Shown here: piece after piece, positions 1-12,015 of the stretch
How the letters are laid out: each line of letters starts with the position of its first letter
How positions within the stretch are numbered: position 1 is the first letter of the stretch
Assembly (NCBI GenBank): GCA_028023455.1
Contig: JAQFVV010000028.1
Location: 1,003,501 to 1,067,500, forward strand
Source: Epiperipatus broadwayi
Lineage: Eukaryota; Onychophora; Udeonychophora; Euonychophora; Peripatidae
Direction: 5' to 3'
Length of the DNA stretch: 64,000 nt
The notes under the pieces: generated by a model
The model's input: the letters and a program-made list of their open reading frames with translations, nothing else
Database searches by the model: none
Told to the model about the DNA's origin: nothing
Position numbers and translations under genes: made by a program

Positions 1-575
1 CACTCAACAATATTCCATTTTATATTAGAGAAATATTTTTCAAATTCATACAATCTTCTTTCAGTTGAAAGTTATCTGCAATTATACATGTCTAAGTAAA
101 CATTTGCATCAAATGGTAGTCTTAGTCCACATTCAGAAGATTTTGCCACCAAAAATGCCATCATTAGTAACTTCAAAATCATCTGGAAATAAAGATTGTA
201 ATTTTCTCTATTGTGGTTATAGATAATTAAACAAAAAAAGACTATTCACACATGCACTCAAACTGCCTTCAAAACATCTTTACTGATATTTCAGTTAAAA
301 ATTATCTGGTAAATGAAAAAAAAAACCTGGCTGTTTTGTGATCTTAAACACATATAAAAATGAGCAAACTGACAGATGATGTTTGCAACTTCCCTGTCCA
401 TGCTCGTTTACCAGATTAATAATCACATAATAACAGCTACTATGATGAAAACAAATGAAGTGGAATTAAAAAGTTACCCTGCTCAGTTCCTTTAATGTCT
501 CAAAAAGAAGCAAAAGATCTCCTTTTCAATTAGTTGCAAACTCTATTCTACAGAATTTATTGGATATATATATAT
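1..575. other. AT-rich non-coding sequence, probably intronic
   Basis: No open frame with coding character, no RNA gene and no clear repeat boundary is visible. It ends in a short (AT)n run at about 563-575, into which the first LTR is inserted. Confidence 0.5.
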
Positions 576-2644
576 TGTAACGATATATAAATATGTCGTT
601 ACATTAATTTAAAATAAAAACTTAAAAGTTCGCAAATAAAAGTAAAAAACTAAACGCTAAAATTAAAATGTTTGTTAAACGTATATACATTCGCACAGAT
701 GCCAAACTTTAAAAATATTTTTTTTTTAAAAAACAAATAAATAAGTATTTGAATGTACTTTTTTATATAAAAAAAAAAGTACAAGATTTAAAAATAAAAA
801 CAGGTATTAATTAATTCTTGTAATCTGTAAATGGAAATGATTGTTTATAAATTGTTTGAAAAGCAAGCTAGCCGTGGGCTCTTGTATAATTAAAATGATC
901 TGATGAAAGATAGATAAGAAAATAAAAAGATATTAGCTTGACCAATGGAAGCACCAAGCCTCAGCCCGGACCCGAATGAAAATTTGGATTAGTGACGTCT
1001 TTGTTCAGTCAATCCGTGTGGATTAATATAAAAAGGGAAATACAGTTTTTTTGGACAGTTCCAGCGTTGTGTGTTTGAGAATTGTGGTAGGACGCACATA
1101 CCACACTCTCTATTTAAAAGAAAAATGAAAAGACTGTGATACCTTGAACCAGCTATTGCCATCTCCAGGACATTATCTTCCAATGGAGGCGTCGCGGGAA
1201 TTAAAAGCAGAAACCTGGACTCTTCTACCATAAGCTATATAAAATGAACAATTATTAAAATCAATTACGAACTTTCGTCAAGTTTTACAAATTAATAAAC
1301 AAGCCAACTTAAATGTTAAAACGGACTCTTATCTGACTTTTGTAAGTTTTTAAATCAAATTAATAATGTTTAATTTTATATGTTTTCCGATTGATAAAAA
1401 TCATTTCCATTTTTTTTTCTTTCTTATTGTATAAATTGTTTATTGTTTAAATTTTAATTGATGAAATTTAAGGTTGGGTATAGACGTTGCATAGATTCGT
1501 TAGCGGTTGATAATGTTGTGGTTTTCACATTCGATTAGAATATATGTCAACGATATCACTGCAAGCATCTTACAATGAATGCTAATGGGATTTGTATATT
1601 CCCTATGCAAGTGACGTTTATCGATGATTTTGTATTTTGATCGGTTGTGTTTAATTTGGAATGTTTTTGACCGTGGAATCTGTGCAGCTGATCTGCACTC
1701 AACATTTTAAAACAAATTTTATAAAATGCATTTGTGCGAACGTATCTAAATGTTAAATTTAAGTCGGGCGTGAATGGCTATATGGTTTTGTAAAGTTATA
1801 TTAAGGGAGGGTAATCTTAGGTTATTTGTGTCGTTGTTGAATTGGGTCAATGGATTGGATATATTTGTGTAATTAGTAGATGTAGTATAAGTTTCGCTAT
1901 GTGCAGAATCGCTGAATACACCGCACCAACCCTTTGCCTATGGATGGGATTGTAAGTCGGCAAAAAGGATCGCGGTCCCTTTCCTATGGAGTTTTTATTT
2001 TATTGTTCTTCTTGCTATACAGACGTCATATCCCTGTATTGGACAAGAGTCAATGTTTTCTCTAACTATACTGTTCAGATGTCCATTCCTGACAGTATAG
2101 TATATTTGTGCTGTTGTATTTTCATGCTACATTGAATACATAAATGTATCAGATGGATTGATGCCAGTTTGACTGCGAATTTTAGCCTAAGGTTAAATCA
2201 GGGAAGAATATTTTCTTTTCAAATGCAAATCTATGTAGTCTATTCATACTTGACCATCTAAATAAAATATTAAACTCATTGAAATTTATGTAAATGTACA
2301 ATTAAAGAGTAATATAAAAATCGAAAAATGTTAAACCTATTCCTCGAATTTAGAATGATTTTATATGTGCGTAAATAAATATTTTATGTGTTAATTTCTG
2401 GCAGTGGCTTTTATTTATTGATATTTAAGATATAAATTAAGATATAGATTTTTATCTCTGCGTCTCCGCTGAGCTAGTGACTTGGGCTAATGATCGGAAT
2501 ATTTAAATAAAGTGGAATCTTAACAGCGCGTATCTGCCTACTTTGTAAATTTTTCTAGGTTCAAATGCCTAGATGGCGCCCTGGTAGTTGCAGATATTGT
2601 TTTTGCGGTTAGATTCGATCTTCACTTTCATTTCGATCGTTATA
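576..2644 (+). mobile_element. LTR copy 1 of a non-autonomous LTR retrotransposon array
   Basis: This is the first of three near-identical long terminal repeats (the others start at 3345 and 6170). It begins TGTAACGA and ends CGTTATA, a decayed form of the CGTTACA end kept in the related solo LTR at 8727-10947. A primer-binding-site-like TGGCACCCAACATGGGG starts 2 bp after its end. A TATA-like motif (taatataaaaaggg, about 1023-1037) and several AATAAA-type signals lie inside, as expected of U3 and R. About 700-1230 is clearly more diverged from the other two LTRs, while the rest is nearly identical. No protein can be supported inside it; short frames here are chance. Confidence 0.8.
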
Positions 2645-3344
2645 ATTGGCACCCAACATGGGGCCTTACCTCAGAGATTGACCCTGAGAAGGGGAATTGG
2701 TGATGATGAAATTTTCTATCTTTAATAAATCACGAGTGCCCTGAGAATTTTAAAAGTGAATCATGCAAATAACATTGTTTTTTCTGAAATAAGTACATTT
2801 TTGTACTAATGTAAAGTTATAGCCAGATGTTTAATAAACCACTAATACTTTTGAAAAAGTGAATCATGCTCGTAATATTTTTTGAAATTAGTATAAATAT
2901 ATTTGTTGTATTGACGTGGAGTTACAGTTTGAATTTTTGGTCTTAAAGGTACTGCCAGTAAGAAAAACTGCGCATATGTAAAGATAAATTCGAGGAATAA
3001 AAACTAATAAATAAAACGTAATAATAAATCTAAATCATATTTTTTTTTTTAAAAAAAAGTCTTGTTAAATTAAAATCTAATCATTCAACTTGCCTAAGTA
3101 ATAGTTAAAGGTAGGAGAAATGAAACTTGGAAGGGAGGGGGCAGAAATTTAGCTGGTAATGGGGAATCAACAGTCAATTTTTTTAAATCATTATATTTGT
3201 GTGTAATTACTGTTTTGTCTTGTAAAAAAAAATTTGTCTTTTTGAAATTTTCATATATATTCAATTTGTGTAATGTAATTACTAACACTAAGTAAAGTCT
3301 TTTTTTTTTTAATGTTTTTTGTTTTTTGAGGAAGTTTACTGATA
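2645..3344 (+). mobile_element. Internal region 1 of the LTR element, with primer-binding site
   Basis: About 700 bp between LTR copies 1 and 2. It opens with TGGCACCCAACATGGGGCC, the layout of a minus-strand primer-binding site of Ty3-like LTR elements. No gag, protease, reverse transcriptase or integrase frame exists. A purine-rich stretch near 3111-3150 (ggaagggagggggcagaaa) is a possible polypurine tract but lies about 200 bp from the next LTR; the sequence directly before that LTR (tgaggaagtttactgata) is only weakly purine-rich. The internal region is about three times shorter than its LTR, so the element must have depended on enzymes from elsewhere. Confidence 0.75.
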
Positions 3345-5453
3345 TGTAACGATATATAAATATGTCATTACATTAATTTAAAATAAAAACTTAAAAGTTC
3401 GCAAATAAAAGGAAAAAACTAAACGCTAAAATTAAAATGTTTGTTAAACATATATATATATTCGCACAGATGCTAAACTTTAAAAATATTTTTTTCATAA
3501 ACAAAAAAAAAAGTATTTGAACGTATTTTTTTTTTATTAATAAAAAAATACAAGATTGAAATATAAAAATATTTTAATAAAAAAATAACGTAAGTTAAAA
3601 TAAAAACAGGTATTAATTAATTCCTGTAATCTGTAAATGGAAATGATTGTTTATTAATTATCTAAAAGCTGTGTAATTAAAAAGTCAGATGAAAAGTTAG
3701 ATAAGAGAAGAAAGAGATTTTAGCTTGACCAGTGGAAGCAAATAAAGGCCCGGACCATAACGAAAAAACAGAACAGTGACGTTTTTGTTCATGGAATCCA
3801 TAGGAGGACTATAAAAAGAAAAAAATATTGAGTTCCAGTCAGTTTTTTCCAACTTGATTTTGGTGAGTCGAGCGACAAGACGCACTTGCCGTCCTCACTC
3901 ATTTATTTTAAAAATGCAAAGACTGTGATACCAGAACAGAACCAGCTAATGCTACCTCCAAAATATCAGACCGGTCTTCCAGGAAAGTCTCCGTGGGAAT
4001 TGCCAACGGGAACATGGACTCTTCTACCATAAGCTATATGAAATGAACAATTATTGAAATCAATTAAGAACTTTCGTCAAGTTTTACAAATTAATAAACA
4101 AGCCAACTTAAATGTTAAAACGGACTCTTATCTGACTTTTGTAAGTTTTTAAATCAAATTAATAATGTTTAATTTTATATGTTTTCCGATTGATAAAAAT
4201 CATTTCCATTTTTTTTTCTTTCTTATTGTATAAATTGTTTATTGTTTAAATTTTAAATGATGAAATTTAGGTTGGGTATAGACGTTGCATAGATTCGTTA
4301 GCGGTTGATAATGTTGTGGTTTTCACATTCGATTAGAATATATGGGTCAACGATATCACTGCAAGCATCTTACGATGAATGCTAATGGGATTTGTATATT
4401 CCCTATGCAAGTGACGTTTATCGATGACTTTGTATTTTGATCGGTTGTGTTTAATTTGGAATGTTTTTGACCGTGGAATCTGTGCAGCTGATCTGTACTC
4501 AACATTTTAAAACAAATTTTATAAAATGCATTTGTGCGAACGTATTTAAATGTTAAATTTAAGTCGGGCGTGAATGGCTATATAGATTTGTAAAGTTATA
4601 TTAAGGGAGGGTAATCTTAGGTTATTTGTGTCGTTGTTGAATTGGGTCAATGGATTGGATATATTTGTGTAATTAGTAGATGTAGTATAAGTTTCGCTAT
4701 GTGCAGAATCGCTGAATACACCGCACCAACCCTTTGCCTATGGATGGGATTGTAAGTCGGCAAAAAGGATCGCGGTCCCTTCCTATGGAGTTTTTATTTT
4801 ATTGTTCTTCTTGCTATACAGACGTCATATCCCTGTATTGGACAAGAGTCAATGTTTTCTCTAACTATCCTGTTCAGATGTCAATTCCTGACAGTATAGT
4901 ATATTTGTGCTGTTGTATTTTCATGCTACATTGAATACATAAATGTATCAGATGGATTGATGCCGGTTTGACTGCGAACTTTTAGCCTAAGATTAAATAA
5001 GGGATAGAATATTTTCTTTTCAAATGCAAATCTATGTAGTCTATTCATACTTGACAGATCTAAATAAAATACTAAACTCATTGAAACTTGTGCTCTTCCG
5101 ATGTAAAATTACAAGTTAATATAAAAATCTAAAATGTTAAACTTATTCCTCAAAATTTAAATGTTATTTTATATGTGCGTAAATAAATATTTTTATGTGT
5201 TAATTTCTGGCAGTGGCTTTTATTTATTGATATTTAAGATATAAATTAAGATATAGATTTTTATCTCTGCGTCTCCGCTGAGCTAGTGACTTGGGCTAAC
5301 GATCGGAATATTTAAATAAAGTGGAATCTTAACAGCGCGTATCTGCCTACTTTATAAATTTTTCTAGGCTCAAATGCCTAGATGGCGCCCTGGTAGTTGC
5401 AGATATTGTTTTTGCGGTTAGATTCGATCTTCACTTTCATTTCGATCGTTATA
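3345..5453 (+). mobile_element. LTR copy 2 of the non-autonomous array
   Basis: Begins TGTAACGATATATAAATATG and ends CGTTATA, followed by a mutated primer-binding site (TGGCATCCCAAGTGTGGCC). A good TATA box (ctataaaaag, about 3810-3819) is followed by a segment shared with LTR 3 but altered in LTR 1. It is nearly identical to LTR 3 along its whole length and to LTR 1 outside the promoter block. Shared by both neighbouring units, it is the expected product of recombination between tandem or nested copies. Confidence 0.8.
3804..3845 (+). promoter_or_regulatory. Candidate LTR promoter (TATA box)
   Basis: The motif ctataaaaag near 3810, followed about 25-30 bp later by gagttccagtcag, is kept in LTR 3 (about 6629-6665) and has a diverged counterpart in LTR 1 (about 1023) and in the solo LTR (cctttttatattaa, about 10459-10472 on the opposite strand). 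Conservation across all four suggests the U3/R boundary. Promoter activity is inferred from position and motif only. Confidence 0.45.
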
Positions 5454-6169
5454 ATTGGCATCCCAAGTGTGGCCTTACCTCAGAGATTGACCCTGAGAAG
5501 GGGAATTGGTGATGATGAAATTTTCTATCTTTAATAAATCACGAGTGCCCTGAGAATTTTAAAAGTGAATCATGCAAATAACATTTGTTGTTTTTTCTGA
5601 AATAAGTACATTTTTGTACTAACGTAAAGTTATAGCCAGATGTTTAATAAACCACTAATACTTTTGAAAAAGTGAATCATGCTCGTAATATTTTTTGAAA
5701 TTAGTATAAATATATTTGTTGTATTGACGTGGAGTTACAGTTTGAATTTTTGGTCTTAAAGGTACTGCCAGTAAGAAAAATTGCGCATATGTAAAGATAA
5801 ATTCGAGGAATAAAAACTAATAAATAAAACGTAATAATAAATCTAAATCATATTTTTTTTTAAAAAAAAAAAAAAAGTCTTGTTAAATTAAAATCTAATC
5901 GTTCAACTTGCCTAAGTAAATAGTTAAAGGTAGGAGAAATGAAACTTGGAAGGGAGGGGGCAGAAATTTAGCTGGTAATAGGGAATCAACAGTCAACTTT
6001 TTTTTTTTAATCATTATATTTGTGTGTAATTACTGTTTTGTCTTGTAAAAAAAAAATTTGTCCTTTTGAAATTTTCATATATATTCAATTTGTGTAATGT
6101 AATTACTAACACTAAGTAAAGTCTTTTTTTTTTTTAATGTTTTTTGTTTTTTGAGGAAGTTTACTGATA
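5454..6169 (+). mobile_element. Internal region 2 of the LTR element
   Basis: A nearly exact second copy of 2645-3344 (about 716 bp), lying between LTR 2 and LTR 3. Differences are mainly homopolymer lengths (for example the A/T runs near 5852-5876 and 5997-6010) and point changes in the primer-binding site. It has no coding capacity. Two equal internal regions sharing LTR 2 give the LTR-int-LTR-int-LTR structure. Confidence 0.75.
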
Positions 6170-8263
6170 TGTAACGATATATAAATATGTCATTACATTA
6201 ATTTAAAATAAAAACTTAAAAGTTCGCAAATAAAAGGAAAAAACTAAACGCTAAAATTAAAATGTTTGTTAAACATATATATATATTCGCACAGATGCTA
6301 AACTTTAAAAATATTTTTTTCATAAACAAAAAAAAAAAGTATTTGAACGTATTTTTTTTAATAAAAAAATACAAGATTGAAATATAAAAATATTTTAATA
6401 AAAAAATAACGTAAGTTAAAATAAAAACAGGTATTAATTAATTCCTGTAATCTGTAAATGGAAATGATTGTTTATTAATTATCTAAAAGCTGTGTAATTA
6501 AAAAGTCAGATGAAAAGTTAGATAAGAGAAGAAAGAGATTTTAGCTTGACCAATGGAAGCAAATAAAGGCCCGGACCATAACGAAAAAACAGAACAGTGA
6601 CGTTTTTGTTCATGGAATCCATAGGAGGACTATAAAAAGAAAAAATATTGAGTTCCAGTCAGTTTTTCCAACTTGATTTTGGTGAGTCGAGCGACAAGAC
6701 GCACTTGCCGTCCTCACTCATTTATTTTAAAAATGCAAAGACTGTGATACCAGAACAGAACCAGCTAATGCTACCTCCAAAATATCAGACCGGTCTTCCA
6801 GGAAAGTCTCCGTGGGAATTGCCAATGGGAACATGGACTCTTCTACCATAAGCTATATGAAATGAACAATTATTGAAATCAATTAAGAACTTTCGTCAAG
6901 TTTTACAAATTAATAAACAAGCCAACTTAAATGTTAAAACGGACTCTTATCTGACTTTTGTAAGTTTTTAAATCAAATTAATAATGTTTAATTTTATATG
7001 TTTTCCGATTGATAAAAATCATTTCCATTTTTTTTTCTTTCTTATTGTATAAATTGTTTATTGTTTAAATTTTAAATGATGAAATTTAGGTTGGGTATAG
7101 ACGTTGCATAGATTCGTTAGCGGTTGATAATGTTGTGGTTTTCACATTCGATTAGAATATATGGGTCAACGATATCACTGCAAGCATCTTACGATGAATG
7201 CTAATGGGATTTGTATATTCCCTATGCAAGTGACGTTTATCGATGACTTTGTATTTTGATCGGTTGTGTTTAATTTGGAATGTTTTTGACCGTGGAATCT
7301 GTGCAGCTGATCTGTACTCAACATTTTAAAACAAATTTTATAAAATGCATTTGTGCGAACGTATTTAAATGTTAAATTTAAGTCGGGCGTGAATGGCTAT
7401 ATAGATTTGTAAAGTTATATTAGGGGAGGGTAATCTTAGGTTATTTGTGTCGTTGTTGAATTGGGTCAATGGATTGGATATATTTGTGTAATTAGTAGAT
7501 GTAGTATAAGTTTCGCTACTGCAGAATCGCTGAATACACCGCACCAACCCTTTGCCTATGGATGGGATTGTAAGTCGGCAAAAAGGATCGCGGTCCCTTT
7601 CCTATGGAGTTTTTATTTTATTGTTCTTCTTGCTATACAGACGTCATATCCCTGTATTGGACAAGAGTCAATGTTTTCTCTAACTATCCTGTTCAGATGT
7701 CCATTCCTGACAGTATAGTATATTTGTGCTGTTGTATTTTCATGCTACATTGAATACATAAATGTATCAGATGGATTGATGCCAGTTTGACTGCGAATTT
7801 TAGCCTAAGGTTAAATCAGGGAAGAATATTTTCTTTTCAAATGCAAATCTATGTAGTCTATTCATACTTGACCATCTAAATAAAATATTAAACTCATTGA
7901 AATTTAGGTAAATGTACAATTAAAGAGTTAATATAAAAATCTAAAATGTTAAACCTATTCCTCGAATTTAGAATGATTTTATATGTGCGTAAATAAATAT
8001 TTTTATGTGTTAATTTCTGGCAGTGGCTTTTATTTATTGATATTTAAGATATAAATTAAGATATAGATTTTTATCTCTGTGTCTCCGCTGAGCTAGTGAC
8101 TTGGGCTAACGATCGGAATATTTAAATAAAGTGGAATCTTAACAGCACGTATCTGCCTACTTTATAAATTTTTCTAGGTTCAAATGCCTAGATGGCGCCC
8201 TGGCAGTTGCAGATATTGTTTTTGCGGTTAGATTCGATCTTCACTTTCATTTCAATCGTTATA
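6170..8263 (+). mobile_element. LTR copy 3 of the non-autonomous array
   Basis: Starts TGTAACGATATATAAATATG and ends CGTTATA, directly followed by an (AT)n run like the one before LTR 1. The array therefore appears inserted in an AT repeat and its target duplication cannot be resolved. It is almost identical to LTR 2, including the TATA box region at about 6629. Confidence 0.8.
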
Positions 8264-8722
8264 ATATATATATATTGTAAGAATTTAATTTTTATTTTCA
8301 AATTAATTATGACTATTATTGTTAGAAAATGCATTTACAATTTATTTATTGTAGTCGCTTGTATTTTTTTTTGAGAATCCCTAATGGCAGGCAGAATTAA
8401 ATTTACAACTTTTTATTTGTTAGCAGAGGAGTTTGAACTTAGGACTTTTCAGCCTATATTCATCCTCCATCCCATCTCAAGCAACTAATGCAAATAACAC
8501 ATACATGCAAAAAAAAGATTCCCAGTATACATATCTAGTGCACCAGATCATAATCTCTCATATATATATATACAATTAGTGCTCAGATTATATTAAGATA
8601 GAAATCCCTTAAACTTTTTAGACAGGCTTCAATCTTCTCATTCTTCCAACTATTTAACCGTCCACTTCATTATCAAATTTATTTTATTCTTTATTATATT
8701 TTCAGAAATTTTAATTTATTTG
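8264..8722. other. AT-rich spacer between two LTR insertions
   Basis: Starts with an (AT)n tract and holds another at about 8562-8574. No gene, RNA or repeat is recognised. Confidence 0.4.
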
Positions 8723-10951
8723 GTAGTGTAACGATCCGGAGAAAGCGACCTAACGTAAACTGCACTACGGGGCGCCATCTAGGCATTTGAACCTAGAAAA
8801 ATTTATAAAGTAGGCAGATACGTGAGTCAAAAAAAAAAATATATTTTTTTTTTCTTAAATTTTGATTCCGGTCGTTAGCCCATGTCACTAGCTCAGTGGA
8901 ATAGCAGAGATTTAATAATATCATTTACTAGGATATAAAAGAATAAAGTAAGCCACTGCCAGTAATTCACATACAAACATTTATTTATGCACATATATAT
9001 AAGGTTTAAAATTACTTTAGTGATTTACATTTAATTTAACATTTGACATTATTTTTTTTTTTTTACTTTGATTTTACTTTAATTTACATTGCATTACTGT
9101 TATATTATAAATTTACATTTTAATCAAGTTCGCACAGATGGGATTATATTAACCTGTTTAATATGTTGCTATAGATCGGTTACATAGATTTCAACGGTCA
9201 AAAACATTTCAAAGTAAACATAAACGATCAAAATACAAAGTTATTGATTTCTGACAATTGCAGAGGGAAATATAAGCAACCCTCTAGTATTCATCGTAAG
9301 ATACCTGCATCGTCACCAATAACTTAAAAGACATCCGAATAAATACCTTTTAGATACTCACCGTAAGGTATCAGTATTTGTCGAATGTCTATATATTTTG
9401 ATCAAATATGAAAACGCAAACATATTTAACCGATAGCCAATCTATGCAAGCGTCTATAAACAACTTAAATTTAATAGTTTTATAGGATCGAGCCTGAATA
9501 TACTATATAGATTTGCATTCGAAAATAAAATATTCTATCCCTATTTAACCTTAGGCTAAAATTCGCAGTCAAACTGGCATCAATCCATCTGATACATCGA
9601 TGTATTCAATGTAATACGAAATACGGCAGCACCAAAAGAATTAAGAAAAGACATTGACTCTCAATCAGATAGGAATATTACATCTATCTAACGAGAAGAA
9701 CAATAAAAAAAACTCCATAGAAAGGAACTGCGTTCTCCGTCTTATAATTCCTTCCATAGGCAAACGGGTGAGTGCGGCGTATACATAAACGATTCTGCCC
9801 GTGGCGAATCTCCGATTACATCTACTAACTACATCAATATATCCAATCCATTGACCCAATCTAACAACGACATAAATAACCTAAGATTACCCTCCCCTAA
9901 TATAACTTTACAAATCTATACAGCCATTCACGCCCGACTTAAGTTTAACATTTTTATAATTAATTTAACGGAAAACAACAATCATAATAAAACTTAAAGA
10001 ACAAAAAATAAATAAATGGAAATGATTTTACAAAATAAATAAGAAAAAAAAAATACATCAAATAACATTATTAATTTAGTTTGGTCAGATAGGAAACTAA
10101 TGCAATTATTTTAAATACGAAAAGTTTTTAACTTAATGTTCTTAAATTTTAAAGTTCTTACGGTTATTGAAATAGTTCATCCTATTATATTCCTGGCCGT
10201 TTAAACGTGAATTCCCACGTCGTCCGAAGATTAGTATCCGGTTGATTTATTTATTTATCCTTTGGAGATTTTGTTTTTCGTGTAGTTGGTCCTCATTGTA
10301 TAAACGATGGCCCATTCTTTTCTCTTTCTTAGCAGAACTGAAGGGATTGAAGCTGTGCGTCTTTTTCAATCCCCCCAGCGCTAACACCTAGCTGTTACAT
10401 CGTCAATAATCAATCAATTTCCAGTCACTAGTCACTCCTTAATAATTTCCAAACTTGTCCTTTTTATATTAATGTGAAGGATTGAATTAACATTACGTCA
10501 TCAATGCGATGGTCCTTTTCGTTGAGGTCCGATTCCATAGGGATTTCTTCTTATTTGCTAACAGTTTTTATTGTTTTCTTATCTGACCAGTGTTTTTACA
10601 TTTAAATGCCGAAGGCTGGTTTACATTTAATTAATTAACAATCATTTCCATTTCTAATTAATTACCCTGTTTTCCAAATCAAAAATATATTTAAAGACAG
10701 ATTTAGAGATATAATTTTATCTCCAAATCTTTTTAAAATTTAGTTTTAAACATACCTTTTTCTTTAATAAAAATTTTATTTTAATAATTTTTATTATCTG
10801 TGCGACTTAATATATAAGAGTTTAAGACGATATTTTAATTTCAATTTTTAATTTTTAAAGAAAGTTTTTAAATGCGAACTTTTTATTTTAACTTGTTTAA
10901 TAATTATATATAAAAAAACAATGTAACGAACGTCTGTGCTCGTTACAGTAG
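8723..10951 (-). mobile_element. Solo LTR, diverged relative of the array, with GTAG target duplication
   Basis: The LTR itself is 8727-10947 (2221 bp) on the minus strand. Read on that strand it starts TGTAACGAGCACAGACGTTC and ends CGGATCGTTACA. Both ends are flanked by GTAG (8723-8726 and 10948-10951), a 4-bp duplication as made by retroviral-type integrases. It shares blocks with the array LTRs (for example the reverse complement of gatggcgccctggtagttgc and the ttgggtcaatggattggat region) but is clearly older. No internal region or second LTR adjoins it, so it is best read as the product of LTR-LTR recombination. Confidence 0.82.
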
Positions 10952-11700
10952 AAATATATGTTTATAAATGAAAATTATTCTTAAAAATGTTATTTCAAAT
11001 CTGAAAATATAGAAAAAAAACATGAAATATATTGTAACATTTTATGGGGGTTTAGGCCTTCTATTACGCACTAGAAAGTGCCAGTTCATCAAGATATGAA
11101 TAAAAAAATATCCTGTTAACATTTCTAAAAACATCGCTATATTTCTTGATTAACTCGACCTAATATTTTATTATGATGTACACTGCCGGTGGAATCAGTT
11201 TTTAATTTATGTAAAGGGTGCCAGGGTCATAAAACCCACTGATATCCATCATATCACATCTTGTAGATTCACATTAAATAACTAAAATGCAGTATTTTAG
11301 AAACTGCGCTTTTCTTTTGCTACTTTCCATTGCTTCACAGTTCATAGATTCTCAGCAAATAACTAAATTTAATGTTTTTTACAGAAATTTTCTGAGCTTA
11401 AACAAGGCAAATGTAATTTATACATAATAAATTCTAATAAACTAACATTAATAATGTACGATGAAAAGTTAATATTAAAGATAAATATTTTATTGTACAA
11501 ATTAAAATATTTAAATGAGAATTATTAATTAAATGGAAAGAATACACATACTAATCCAGATATTAATCCAATAATTACAAGTTCATTTTACACTTAAGTT
11601 TATCCTAGGTGAATGTCTATACTGGTATTAGAAGCTTCATAGAAAAAGTTAGTTTGCAAATTTTTAATTTAGTCACAAATTGGGTATGAATAGATAGTAG
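10952..11700. other. Unassigned AT-rich sequence
   Basis: I see no coding frame, RNA gene or repeat. It would form the start of the downstream intron if the exon candidate at 11706-11980 is real. Confidence 0.4.
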
Positions 11701-11705
11701 CTTAC

Positions 11706-11980
11706 CGATAAGTTTGCGTAGATTCTTGTAGTAAACATCTATTTCTTGAGATCTCAAGCTCATTGGAAGTTAATTGATTTCTCCTGCCAGCATTTTTTTT
11801 ATTCCTGGTCCACTTTAAAACTGGTCTCGAAGGCATTTTTGGAGTGATCTCTTCAAGATAAAAGCAGTTGTCTGAAAAAGCTCCAATTCTACTCCCGCAT
11901 GACAACTCAGTTCCGCATAGAGTAGTCTGGGATACATTATTCATCCCAGATCTATGGAAACTGCCAGCACAAGACAAGAT
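11706..11980 (-). CDS. Possible first coding exon of an unrecognised gene
   Basis: A minus-strand open frame of clearly lower AT content than its surroundings. The first ATG is at 11944 (protein begins MNNVSQTTLCGTELSCGSRI) and the frame stays open for about 80 codons to a plausible splice donor, CG|GTAAGC, at 11701-11705. The C-terminal half is basic (around residues 37-56, with WTRNKKNAGRR). A TATA box (TATAAAAAGG on the minus strand, 12001-12010) lies about 30 bp upstream of the expected start site near 11980, leaving a leader of about 35 nt. I recognise no family. It could be an alternative first exon of the CELF gene lying 5' on the same strand, but the donor falls after the second codon base whereas the CELF exon ends after the first, so both could not join the same next exon in frame. 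A decayed transposon fragment is also possible. Confidence 0.35.
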
Positions 11981-12000
11981 CTAGTTTGCAGTTTTTCTGC

Positions 12001-12010
12001 CCTTTTTATA
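12001..12010 (-). promoter_or_regulatory. TATA box upstream of the 11.7-12.0 kb exon candidate
   Basis: TATAAAAAGG on the minus strand, placed so that initiation at about 11980 would precede the first ATG (11944) by about 35 nt. TATA-like strings are common by chance in such AT-rich DNA; the match to the exon layout is what makes this one notable. Confidence 0.35.
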
Positions 12011-12015
12011 ACCTT

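Noticed and set aside
2645-3344. A gag or pol remnant in the LTR element's internal region
   Set aside because: All six frames are full of stops and none shows a zinc knuckle, protease, RT or integrase motif.
6648-7718. Open frames of 67-85 codons inside the LTRs
   Set aside because: They differ between nearly identical LTR copies, have no recognisable domain, and change frame with small indels. LTRs do not normally carry genes of this kind.
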